64,000 nt of DNA, taken from positions 248,001 through 312,000 of the forward strand of contig JACRDN010000019.1 of NCBI GenBank assembly GCA_016218575.1, given 5' to 3'. Below, one piece after another: positions 42,242 to 50,419 of this stretch; the first letter of the stretch is position 1, and every line of letters starts with the position of its first letter. The stretch comes from Elusimicrobiota bacterium (GTDB lineage Bacteria; Elusimicrobiota; Elusimicrobia; UBA1565; UBA9628). A model generated the notes under the pieces. That model did no database searches, was not told where the DNA came from, and was given only the letters and a program-made list of their open reading frames with translations. A program made the translations under genes and the position numbers.

Positions 42242-43213
42242 TTGAGTCATCCCAATCCCGAGGGGCTGGCCCATCGGGTGAGGCCCGTTCGTCACGGCGG
42301 CGTGAGCCTTTACTGGCTCGGCACCAAGACCCTATGGGCGCTGGCGGCCTTCTCCCTCTTGAGCTTTTTGGCCGTCCTCTACCTCGTGTTCCGAGACCTT
42401 GGCCTGGAGAGGCCCAAGACCGCCGCCGTGTACCCTCCGCCCCAGATCGACACGGCCATCGCCCAGGCCCAGGACAAGCTCAAGGCCGATCCCCAGGACC
42501 TGGCGGCCCTGGTGGAGCTGGGCAGCCTCCATTTCGAGCAAGGCAAGGACCACTACGTCGAGGCCATCAACGAGCTGGAGGAGGCGCGCGATCTCGGGGC
42601 CTTGGACGCCCGCATTTTCTATTGCCTGGGGACCATGTACCAGGAGGTGGGGCTTTACCCCTTCGCCTTGGAGGAGTACAAGAGGTTTCTGCGGCACTTC
42701 CCGAACGATCGCGAGGTGCGCATGCTTTTGGCCAAGCTTCTCTACAAGCAGGGGCGTTTCCCCGAGGCGGTGGCCGAGTATGAAAGGCTGAAATTCCATT
42801 ACCCCAAGGACAGCCTGATCCTGGAAAATTTCGGCTTGAGCCTCTGGGCGGCCAAGGCCTTGGGCCGGGCCTTGGAGGCCTTCTCGGGACTCAAGGCCAT
42901 GGGCCCCGAGGAGGCCAAGCGGGCCTCTTTCTACATCGGGCAGATCCATTACGAGCAGGAGCAGTACAAGCAGGCCCTGGAGCAGCTCCTGCAATGCCGC
43001 GGCCAGGCCGGAGCCCCGGGGTTCGGCATACAGCCAGAGAAAATCTACGCGGCCCTGGCCATGACCTATCAAAAGTTGGGCGACCTTGCCTCCGCCAAGG
43101 AGGCCTGGGAGATGGTCTTGTCCCAGACCCCCAACGACTCCAAGGCCCAGGTGGCCTTCAAGGACGTCGAGCGCCGCCTTTCCCGCGCCAAAAAATCCGC
43201 GAAAAAGACGTAG
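42242..43213 (+). CDS. Membrane-anchored TPR protein
   Basis: 323 residues from TTG 42242, chosen because GCAGGAGG lies just upstream. One TM helix (~33-52), then about six TPR units from ~75 to ~310 (for example ALVELGSLHFEQGKDHYVEAINELEEA). A Lys-rich tail ends it. It probably scaffolds an envelope complex; no enzymatic motif. It follows the S1 gene by four bases and precedes the metalloprotease/barrel gene by six. Confidence 0.85.
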   Translation: MSHPNPEGLAHRVRPVRHGGVSLYWLGTKTLWALAAFSLLSFLAVLYLVFRDLGLERPKTAAVYPPPQIDTAIAQAQDKLKADPQDLAALVELGSLHFEQGKDHYVEAINELEEARDLGALDARIFYCLGTMYQEVGLYPFALEEYKRFLRHFPNDREVRMLLAKLLYKQGRFPEAVAEYERLKFHYPKDSLILENFGLSLWAAKALGRALEAFSGLKAMGPEEAKRASFYIGQIHYEQEQYKQALEQLLQCRGQAGAPGFGIQPEKIYAALAMTYQKLGDLASAKEAWEMVLSQTPNDSKAQVAFKDVERRLSRAKKSAKKT

Positions 43214-43219
43214 CGGTCC

Positions 43220-46054
43220 ATGAGCGTCGCTTCCTGGCTGCTGACGCTCCTGGCCTGGAACGTCGTCTCTGCCCAGGAGTTCGGACAGAACCAGGTGATC
43301 CGGCGGGACTTCGATTGGAAGGTCCGCTCGAGCCCCCACTTCGATCTGTACTACTACGATGAAGGGGCGGGGCTCGTGGTCGAGGCCGCCGGAATCCTTG
43401 AAGCGTCGTTCGAGCGCCTGACGCGGGAGCTCAGGATTTTGCCCAACGGCCCATCCTGGCTCCCGGAGCGCCTTAAAAAAAAGCGGAAATGGAGGCGGCG
43501 CCCCTTCTTCCTTTACGCCAGCCCCAACGACTTTCAGCAATCCGCCATCGCCGAGGCCGGAGACGGCACCGGGGGCATCACCGAGCCATTCAAGGACCGC
43601 TTCATGGTCTACAACGACGGCTCGCGCCAGTGGCTCTGCGAGGTGTCCGCTCACGAGCTCGTCCACATCCTGCAGTTCGAGGTGCTCATGAGCGGGTTTT
43701 GGAAAACCGGGAAAATACTGAAGTCGTTTCTCTATCCCCTTTGGATGATGGAGGGCATGCCCGGGTTCTTGACCCGCGACATCGAATCCGCCCTCGAGGA
43801 GACCGTGATCCGCGACGCGGCGACCTCGGGCGGGCTCATCCCCTTGACCCATCTCGAGCATTTCGGGCATTTAAAACCCCATCAGATCGTCCTGGCCTAC
43901 CGGGAGGGTGCCCAGGCCATGGAGTTCCTGGCCGAGCAATACGGCTCCCGCAAGCCCGGCGACATGCTGAGAATTTTCGAGAGCCGCTTCGAGACCTCCC
44001 AGGTCCTACAGGAGCTCGTGGGTCTCAACGCCCGCAAGTTCAGCGCCAAGTTCCTCGAGTACGTGGAGAATAAGTACAAGCGCGTCGCGCGGGCGCAAGG
44101 CCTGCGCGAGCCGGAGACCTTCGGTTCGCCGCTCACGGCTTCGAAAGGCCGCATCCCCGAGTTCAACAGTGGCCCGGCCTTGAGCCCGGACTTAAAGACC
44201 GCGTACTACGCCACGACCGCGGACGGGCACCCTCCCGAGATCCGCGCCCTCGATCTGGGTACGGGGCGCTCGCGCAAAATCCTGGGCTATCGGCCCTCCC
44301 GGATCGAAAACCTCCCCCTCGGCCGCTTCGCCAATATCTCCCGGGTCTTGGCGGTTTCACCGAACGGGCGGAGGCTGGCGTTTTCCGCCACGAAAAACCA
44401 CAGGGACGCGCTCTATATTTACGATATTGCGTCCAAGCGCCTGGAACGCAGGGAGCTTCCCGGCTTCTCGGCTCTGAACCAGCCGGCGTTCTCGCCCGAC
44501 TCGAAATTCCTGGCCTTCTCGGCCATGGAAAACGCGGGCACCGATCTTTACCTTTACGAGCTCGCCTCCGGCCGCCTGCGGCGGCTGACCGATGACTCCG
44601 AGGACGACGACATGCCGGCCTTCACCCCGGACGGCGCGGCGCTCATCTACTCCAAGGAGATCGGCCCGGGGCGGCGGCTCTACCGCCTGAGCCTGGCCGA
44701 TTCGCGGCAGACCCGCCTCGAGAATTCTGGCGGCGAAGCCCGAGATCCCGTGGTGTCGCCGGACGGCAAGAGGGCGCTTTTCATCTTGGAGGGGTCCGAC
44801 TCATCGGAGATCGCCGAGCTGGACCTGGAAACAGGGAAAGTCTCCAGGCTCACCAAGAGCCTGGGGGCCTGCTACACCCCGAGCTACGCGGGACGGGGCG
44901 AGATCGTATTCGCCGCCCTGCGCCGGGGGAGCGTCCACTTGTACAAAGGACCGCGTTCCAAGTTCCTAGACGAGGCAGTGCCTCAGGAGCTTGCGGGGGA
45001 TGCCTTTGAGCCCGCAAGGAGCTCGGCCGCTTTGTCCGGAGAGCGCCCGTACCAATTCTCCTACTCCACCGACCTTTTCATCCCCGCCCTCTTCTATTCC
45101 TCGGAGGGAGGGCTGTTCATGGCCGGCTATTGGCAGGGCTCGGACCTTCTAGGGCGCCACCAGAACCAGGCCCTCTTCAATTACCACTCCGCCAAGAGCT
45201 ACTCCTACCAAACGAGCTACCTGTACCGGCGCTGGCGGCCGCAGCTCTTCGCCGGGGTGACGGGGTTCAGCCAGGAGGACCTGATCGACGCGGACTTGCA
45301 CCGCGTGGACGACGTCGCGCATTCCCAATTCGCCGGGGTGCGCTACCCCTTCGACCGCTTCCACCGCGTGGACGCCTTCCTGCAGTCGGCCAGCGAGCAG
45401 GTCGTGGACCGCGCCGACAGGACCCAAGAGGACCGCCAGGCCAGGCTCTACGGCCTGTCCTTGACCCGGGATACGGTGCGAGGCCGGTATCTCGTGCCCA
45501 ACCAGGGCAGCCGCTTGGAGTTCTCCTATTCCCGGGCCGTGGCCGCGGCGGGGGGAAACCGGAGCTATTACGTCGCGGGGGCCGAAGGGCACAAGTTCGT
45601 GGCCACCGGAAGCCAGAGCGCGCTTTCGTTTCGCGCGGCCGCGGCCCGGGCCCTGGGGCCGGACCGGCCCCAGCTTCTTCTGGGAGGGCTCGGGGGCGTG
45701 CGCGGCTACGCCCGGGCCTCGAAGCGGGACCTGGGCGGCCATTTGGGGCTTCTCAACGCGGAGTGGCGCTTTCCCCTGATTCGGGACCTCAACTACTATA
45801 TGTGGTACATCTTCCCCGATTTCTACTTCAAGGCGGTATTTGGTACGATTTTCGCCGATGCGGGTTATGCCTGGGATTCCGAGGGTCAATTGTCGCGCAG
45901 CCGCTGGCGGGACCTGCGCCAATCCGTGGGCCTCGGGATCCGGATACACACCTTCATCCTTCAGCAATTTCCCTTCGTGATTTCCATGGACTACGCCCGC
46001 CGCACCACGCAGAACGGCGGGATTTTCTACGTCTACCTGGGGCAGGTATTCTGA
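43220..46054 (+). CDS. Outer-membrane barrel fused to a metalloprotease-like domain and a PD40 beta-propeller
   Basis: 944 residues. Signal peptide MSVASWLLTLLAWNVVSAQE. Residues ~25-300 form a peptidase-MA-like (gluzincin) domain with HELVH at 145-149 and a candidate third zinc ligand, Glu178, in MMEGMPGF. Residues ~310-600 are a TolB/PD40 propeller (repeats such as AFSPDSKFLAFSA, FTPDGAALIYSK, VSPDGKRALFI). The last ~300 residues are a BamA/D15-like beta-barrel (GGLGGVRGYARASKRDLGGHLGLLNAEWRFPL is the typical VRGY region; C-terminal YVYLGQVF). So a surface- or periplasm-facing protease appears to be anchored by its own barrel. Stop overlaps the lysA start (TGATG). Confidence 0.85.
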   Translation: MSVASWLLTLLAWNVVSAQEFGQNQVIRRDFDWKVRSSPHFDLYYYDEGAGLVVEAAGILEASFERLTRELRILPNGPSWLPERLKKKRKWRRRPFFLYASPNDFQQSAIAEAGDGTGGITEPFKDRFMVYNDGSRQWLCEVSAHELVHILQFEVLMSGFWKTGKILKSFLYPLWMMEGMPGFLTRDIESALEETVIRDAATSGGLIPLTHLEHFGHLKPHQIVLAYREGAQAMEFLAEQYGSRKPGDMLRIFESRFETSQVLQELVGLNARKFSAKFLEYVENKYKRVARAQGLREPETFGSPLTASKGRIPEFNSGPALSPDLKTAYYATTADGHPPEIRALDLGTGRSRKILGYRPSRIENLPLGRFANISRVLAVSPNGRRLAFSATKNHRDALYIYDIASKRLERRELPGFSALNQPAFSPDSKFLAFSAMENAGTDLYLYELASGRLRRLTDDSEDDDMPAFTPDGAALIYSKEIGPGRRLYRLSLADSRQTRLENSGGEARDPVVSPDGKRALFILEGSDSSEIAELDLETGKVSRLTKSLGACYTPSYAGRGEIVFAALRRGSVHLYKGPRSKFLDEAVPQELAGDAFEPARSSAALSGERPYQFSYSTDLFIPALFYSSEGGLFMAGYWQGSDLLGRHQNQALFNYHSAKSYSYQTSYLYRRWRPQLFAGVTGFSQEDLIDADLHRVDDVAHSQFAGVRYPFDRFHRVDAFLQSASEQVVDRADRTQEDRQARLYGLSLTRDTVRGRYLVPNQGSRLEFSYSRAVAAAGGNRSYYVAGAEGHKFVATGSQSALSFRAAAARALGPDRPQLLLGGLGGVRGYARASKRDLGGHLGLLNAEWRFPLIRDLNYYMWYIFPDFYFKAVFGTIFADAGYAWDSEGQLSRSRWRDLRQSVGLGIRIHTFILQQFPFVISMDYARRTTQNGGIFYVYLGQVF

Positions 46055-47292
46055 TGCTGGGCTACCGCGGGGGCGAGCTTTATTTGGATGGAGTCTCGGC
46101 GCGCGCGGTAGCACAGCGCTTCGGCACGCCGCTTTACGTCTACTCCCGGGACCTCGTTTTGGAGCGATTCAGGGCGCTGAAGAAGGCCTTCAAAGCGCGC
46201 TCGCCGCTTATCTGCTACGCCCTCAAGGCCAACTCCAACGCGGCCCTCTGCCGGGCCTTGGCCAAGGCCGGGGCCGGTGCGGACATCGTGTCCGGAGGGG
46301 AGCTCCAAAGAGCCCTGCGGGCCGGTTTCAAGCCCCGCAGGATCGTCTTCTCCGGAGTCGGAAAAACCCAGGAGGAAATGGCCCTGGCCCTGCGCTCGGG
46401 CGTGCTCACCCTCAACGTGGAGTCGAGGGAGGAACTGGAGGCCCTGGAAAGGACCGCCCGGCGCCTGCGCATCCCAGCCCCGGTCTCGGTGAGGCTCAAC
46501 CCCGATGTGGACCCGGGAACCCACCCCCATATCACCACGGGGATCTCGGAGAACAAGTTCGGGGTCGAGGCCGGGGAGGCCTTGGAGCTCTACGAGAAAG
46601 CCGTTAAAAGTCCCTGGCTCAAGATCCAAGGCATACAGTGCCATATCGGCTCTCAGATCACGTCGGTGGAGCCCTATCTTCGGGCCGCGCGCTCGCTCGC
46701 GCGGGTCGCGGCAAGGCTTCAAAAAAAAGGCATAAGGCTCGGGCTCATGGATATGGGCGGGGGGCTCGGGATCACTTACGACAGAGAAAAACCATTGAAG
46801 CTGAAGGTCCTGGCCCAAGGGCTTGCGAGGATATTGGCGCCCTGGCCCCAGGCCCGGCTTCTCCTCGAGCCGGGGCGCTATCTCGTGGCCGAGGCCGGGG
46901 TGCTGCTCACGACAGTGCTCTACCGGAAAAAAACCGCGAGGCGGCGCTTCGCCGTCGTGGACGCGGCCATGAACGACCTGGCCCGTCCCGCGCTTTACGG
47001 CGCGCGCCACCCCGTCTGGCCCGCTCTCCGGCGCTCGGGGCCCGCTCTCCCCATGGACGTGGTCGGCCCGGTCTGCGAGTCCGGGGACTTCCTGGCCAAG
47101 GGCTGCCTCCTTGCCGAGCCCGAGCCCGGAGACGTCTTGGCCGTTCTCAAGGCCGGGGCCTACGGGTTCTCCATGAGCTCCCAGTACAACTCGCGCCCTC
47201 GGGCCGCCGAGGTCCTGCTCAAGGGGGGGAAGGCGAAGCTCTCGCGCCGCCGCGAGACCCTCGAGGATTTGATCCGCTGTGAAGAAGTATAG
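46054..47292 (+). CDS. lysA: Diaminopimelate decarboxylase
   Basis: 412 residues from ATG 46054. PLP fold III enzyme making lysine from meso-DAP. It has the PLP lysine in CYALKANSN, SGGELQRAL, GISENKFGV, GIQCHIGSQI, the glycine-rich phosphate site DMGGGLGITY, EPGRYLVAEAG, and the dimer-interface motif CESGDFLAKG with AYGFSMSSQYN. Together with dapB at 21 kb this shows a DAP/lysine pathway. Confidence 0.96.
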   Translation: MLGYRGGELYLDGVSARAVAQRFGTPLYVYSRDLVLERFRALKKAFKARSPLICYALKANSNAALCRALAKAGAGADIVSGGELQRALRAGFKPRRIVFSGVGKTQEEMALALRSGVLTLNVESREELEALERTARRLRIPAPVSVRLNPDVDPGTHPHITTGISENKFGVEAGEALELYEKAVKSPWLKIQGIQCHIGSQITSVEPYLRAARSLARVAARLQKKGIRLGLMDMGGGLGITYDREKPLKLKVLAQGLARILAPWPQARLLLEPGRYLVAEAGVLLTTVLYRKKTARRRFAVVDAAMNDLARPALYGARHPVWPALRRSGPALPMDVVGPVCESGDFLAKGCLLAEPEPGDVLAVLKAGAYGFSMSSQYNSRPRAAEVLLKGGKAKLSRRRETLEDLIRCEEV

Positions 47293-47982
47293 CGGCTAAA
47301 AAAACCATGGAAGAGTCCGGGCTGTCTTTTTTTCAGAGAACCGTTGTCGCGGTTCGCAAGTTTTCCGGATTTTTCTCCGCGGGAGCTTCCTCCCGTGGTT
47401 TTTTTAGGAATCGTCCTTCATGAGAGTTCTGCCTTCGGTTCTTCTCTGGTCTTTCCAGCCTTTCCTGAAATTGCGCTGATTTTTGGGCTGAGTTCAGCCT
47501 TCCCGCCCTTCTGGTTTTTGCCTCCACCGAGCTTGCTTCGCTGGTTTTCCCAGAAGGGCCCGAATTGAGCTGAAAATCAGCCGAAAACTTGCCAACTTTT
47601 CGCCTGCTTCCAGCCCTTGCCTTTTGGGGTCCTGTCCGGATCTGCCTGCCCGCCTTTCCTTGGTGCCATGGTTTTTTAAAAGCGCCGTCCGGGGATTCCG
47701 GGCTTATTGAAATTCCCCGGGAATTGGCAACTTTTTGCCCATTTTGAGCGGTGTATTTCGGGCCGTCAGGAGGTTGGGGGAAGGGCTGTGGAAGCCCCAG
47801 GACCGCCAATTTTGGAAATCTCACAAAACCCGACGGTTAATTTAAAAACGCATTCATTTTCATGGGGAATTGTGAATTTTCTGAGAAAGATTCTTGATGG
47901 CCCAGGGTTGTTCTCTTGCCATATTATGAAACATAATATTTATTATCGTTAGTAGTAGAATCCGCCCCCGCGGGAGGCCCCC
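47293..47982. other. 690-bp non-coding region, AT-richer than surroundings
   Basis: No convincing ORF on either strand. It contains an inverted repeat, CTAAAAAAACCATGG near 47296-47310 against CCATGGTTTTTTAAA at 47666-47680, enclosing about 355 bp; a small hairpin GAACCG-N6-CGGTTC near 47339; two TTGGCAACTTTTTGCC-like segments; and the palindrome ATATTATG-AAA-CATAATAT at 47921-47939. It could be a decayed insertion or an RNA gene; I cannot tell which. Confidence 0.5.
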
Positions 47983-48507
47983 TTACGACAGGCCGGTGAT
48001 GGCCGCGGTCAGCTGATTGGCCAGGATGTAGGCTTTTAGGCGGCCGGGGGCGGTAAGCTCGTAGCGGCGGGCGCGGCGCGATCCCGAGGAGAGGATTTCG
48101 CCCTTCGCAACGCCTTCTTGGAGGGCCCTGTCCATGCGCAAGATCGGGTAGCCGGAGGCTCTGAGCCACTTGGCGAGCTGGGTGGCCGTGGGTTTGGGCT
48201 GGTTGAGGAGTTTTTGAGAGGCGGCCAGGAGCACCAGGCAGGCGTCTTTTTCGCTCTTATCCTGGCTTAATTTGGCCCGCAATTGGATGTTCCGGCCCTT
48301 GGCCTCGGTGAGTACGTCCCAGGCGATATTGGGATGCCCTAGAGCGTTTTGAGGCCCATAGAGGGATGTTTCCACGCTCCCCGGCCTGTTCCAAAGGCTC
48401 GTAAATTCCCGCCTTTCCCGGTAGATGAACTCGGGGGTCCCTTCGGCCTCGAACTCGGCGCCGTTGGGCCATTTGATCTTGATGCGATGGGGCTTGTCTT
48501 CCGGCAT
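47983..48507 (-). CDS. Uncharacterised protein with a winged-helix-like C-terminus
   Basis: 174 residues. The first ~30 residues form a beta-hairpin module (HRIKIKWPNGAEFEAEGTPE) of a kind that occurs in front of various regulators. The C-terminal ~75 residues (ATQLAKWLRASGYPILRMDR..., RRARRYELTAPGRLKAY) look like a winged helix-turn-helix. So it may sense something and bind DNA or a protein; no firm family. The promoter TTGACT-17-CAAAAT ends six bases before the ATG. Confidence 0.6.
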   Translation of the reverse strand: MPEDKPHRIKIKWPNGAEFEAEGTPEFIYRERREFTSLWNRPGSVETSLYGPQNALGHPNIAWDVLTEAKGRNIQLRAKLSQDKSEKDACLVLLAASQKLLNQPKPTATQLAKWLRASGYPILRMDRALQEGVAKGEILSSGSRRARRYELTAPGRLKAYILANQLTAAITGLS

Positions 48508-48513
48508 GTCGTG

Positions 48514-48542
48514 ATTTTGTCAAATAGATATTTATAAGTCAA
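48514..48542 (-). promoter_or_regulatory. Promoter of the winged-helix-like gene
   Basis: Minus strand: TTGACT (48542-48537), 17-bp spacer, CAAAAT (48519-48514), six bases, ATG 48507. Confidence 0.6.
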
Positions 48543-48547
48543 TGACA

Positions 48548-48681
48548 TGTGGATATTCGGTGAATATTGTTTTATAGCGAATTAAACACGCAGTATAAGT
48601 CAAAACTTATGACATTAAAATCTTAATGAAAAATTTTATGCCAAATATAAGACAGTGAAATGTGGATAGCGCTGTGGATAA
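48548..48681. other. AT-rich intergenic segment with three DnaA-box-like sites
   Basis: TGTGGATAT (48548-48556), TGTGGATAG (48661-48669) and TGTGGATAA (48673-48681; the perfect complement of the TTATCCACA box) share one orientation. The last two start 12 bp apart. The stretch between the first and second sites is strongly AT-rich. No dnaA, dnaN or parAB is nearby, so an origin is only one possibility; a DnaA-regulated promoter or titration site is another. The rest of the gap (48690-48886) shows G/C-rich tracts but no gene. Confidence 0.4.
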
Positions 48682-48886
48682 TTATGGGAAGCGGAGGGGG
48701 AAGTCAGGGGGGATTTAGGTTTTCCCCCTCCTCGAGAAAATGAAAGTTTCCACGTAGAAAAAACTATGTAAGACGGCGGAATTCTCCCCCTCTCGCTGAG
48801 AAAAACCAGGGCAGAAGAGTCTCTGACTTAAAAATGCGGAGTTCGATGCTCGGATGAGCCGCTGATTTCAGGCCGGCCGTGTAATT

Positions 48887-48991
48887 TTAAGGCAAGGATT
48901 TCAGTTCTTTGGCCAGCTTTTTCAGGAGTTGATTTTGCCTTTCGAATTCGGCTCGAAGCGTAGCCGTCCGGCGCAAGGAGGCGATCTCCAA
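48887..48991 (-). CDS. Possible 34-residue coiled-coil peptide or gene remnant
   Basis: A TTG-started frame just downstream of the barrel gene encodes a protein-like amphipathic helix (LRAEFERQNQLLKKLAKEL). The frame is open upstream into the barrel gene. No Shine-Dalgarno is obvious. It may be a real small protein or the end of a decayed gene. Confidence 0.25.
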   Translation of the reverse strand: MEIASLRRTATLRAEFERQNQLLKKLAKELKSLP

Positions 48992-49017
48992 GGCGGCCTG
49001 GTGGAGGGCGATTCGAC

Positions 49018-50382
49018 CTAGAACCGACCGGAGGCTTCGAGGGCGTACTTGTGGGCGCTGCCATGGGCCGCGTTCGAGGCGGAACCCACGCTGAACAGGG
49101 CCGCGGAGGCGGAGAGGGTGAAACGGTCTTGGATCTGGTAGCGCAGCCTAAAATCCCATTCCGAGCCCAAATTGCGGGGTCCCGCGCGTATCCTGTCGGC
49201 CTGGAACAGGAAATAATCCAGGTCCAGGGCCACTCCCTTGTAGGCCGGAGGGGTAAAGCCCCCTCCCGCCACCAAGATGCCGCTGGCGTTGGCGTTGAGG
49301 CCGCTGGAGACCGCGTAATTGCCCCCCCAGGCGTCATAAGGGGAGGCCCCGAAGAAATCGCCGAAGCCGCCGCGCTCGAGACCGTTGTAGCGGTGTCCCC
49401 GGGTTGGAAAAAAAGCCTCGTCGGTGGTGGGCGTCCCCGGCTTGTCTCCGCTGGCTCTGGCCACCGAGAGGCGGGCGATGCCTTCCCCGAGGCGGGGAAG
49501 GTTCTGCTTCCATTTGGCCTTGAATACCTGCGCGTCTCCTTGATAGGTGACGTGGTTGGCCAAGGGAACGCCCCCGGTGGGGGTTCCCGCCCCCCGCTCC
49601 AAGGCGAGCTCCCCATCGAAGACCAGGGGGCCGTAGCTCATCTGGTAATGCAGGCTCGTGAAGCTCCGCATGGCCTTCGAAATCATGCAATTCTGGCCCA
49701 CCCAGGTCGTGTTCGCGCAGCCGAACACGGTTTGGACGGTTCTATCCCGCTCCAGGAGCTGGCTTAACTGCCAGAGCCCATCGGTGGGCAGGCTCAGGGA
49801 CAGCCCCAGGAGATCCAGGTTGTTGGGCGCCCCAAACAGGGGGTTCTTGTCCTGGAAGACGAAGCCCTCGAGCTTGAGCCCCCCCCATGGGAGCTCCCCT
49901 CCGGCCTTGATTCCGGTGAGCCCGGCCCCGTCATCATCGAGGAGGAGCCCGCTTCCCAGCTTGTAGCTCTGCCGCCCGAAGACGGCCTCGAGATTCTTGC
50001 CGAACAGATGGTTGGCCTTGATGTAGGCGTTCTCGAAGAAAGGGGTGAAGTTCGAGCTCGGGTAGATGGCCGCCGCCCTATCAAAGGGCGCTGAGAGGGT
50101 CGCGGTCGAACCAGAGACCCCCAAGGCGCGCAGGAGGATGGCCACGTCCAGGCTCGGCTCCTCCGCCCCCGCCGCGTCTTCAAGAGCGATCTTTCGCACC
50201 GCGAACCCCAGTCGGGCGTCGTTCTCGATGAAGGAGCGCTTGTTGGAGGAGTTCGCCGAGCTTAGGTCCAGGTTCGTGTAGGAGAGGGCGCGCAGGCGGT
50301 AGGCGGCCGTGACGTCGAGGTTGGAGGCCCGCGCCGAGGCGGCCAAAAACGGCAGGACTAGGGCCAACGCTGGGGCGCGCAT
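49018..50382 (-). CDS. Outer-membrane beta-barrel (alginate-export/porin-like)
   Basis: 454 residues from ATG 50382 (a Met six codons upstream is less likely because it precedes the signal peptide MRAPALALVLPFLAASARA). The mature part has alternating hydrophobic strands starting LDVTAAYRLRALSYTNLDL, a VFGRQSYKLGSGLLLDD turn typical of AlgE-like porins, and ends in Phe (YALEASGRF), the usual BAM signal. No plug or TonB box seen. It probably forms a channel for small organic solutes. Confidence 0.8.
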   Translation of the reverse strand: MRAPALALVLPFLAASARASNLDVTAAYRLRALSYTNLDLSSANSSNKRSFIENDARLGFAVRKIALEDAAGAEEPSLDVAILLRALGVSGSTATLSAPFDRAAAIYPSSNFTPFFENAYIKANHLFGKNLEAVFGRQSYKLGSGLLLDDDGAGLTGIKAGGELPWGGLKLEGFVFQDKNPLFGAPNNLDLLGLSLSLPTDGLWQLSQLLERDRTVQTVFGCANTTWVGQNCMISKAMRSFTSLHYQMSYGPLVFDGELALERGAGTPTGGVPLANHVTYQGDAQVFKAKWKQNLPRLGEGIARLSVARASGDKPGTPTTDEAFFPTRGHRYNGLERGGFGDFFGASPYDAWGGNYAVSSGLNANASGILVAGGGFTPPAYKGVALDLDYFLFQADRIRAGPRNLGSEWDFRLRYQIQDRFTLSASAALFSVGSASNAAHGSAHKYALEASGRF

Positions 50383-50419
50383 TTGAAAAAATCCTATCAA
50401 ATTTGCCAGACACTAAAGA

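Noticed and set aside
47333-47824. 163-residue minus-strand frame in the non-coding gap
   Set aside because: Low-complexity Pro/Arg/Lys/Ser sequence, no start signals, and it crosses inverted repeats.
48548-48681. Firm call of a chromosomal origin
   Set aside because: Only three boxes, one perfect, and no dnaA, dnaN, gidA or parAB nearby; kept as a low-confidence possibility only.
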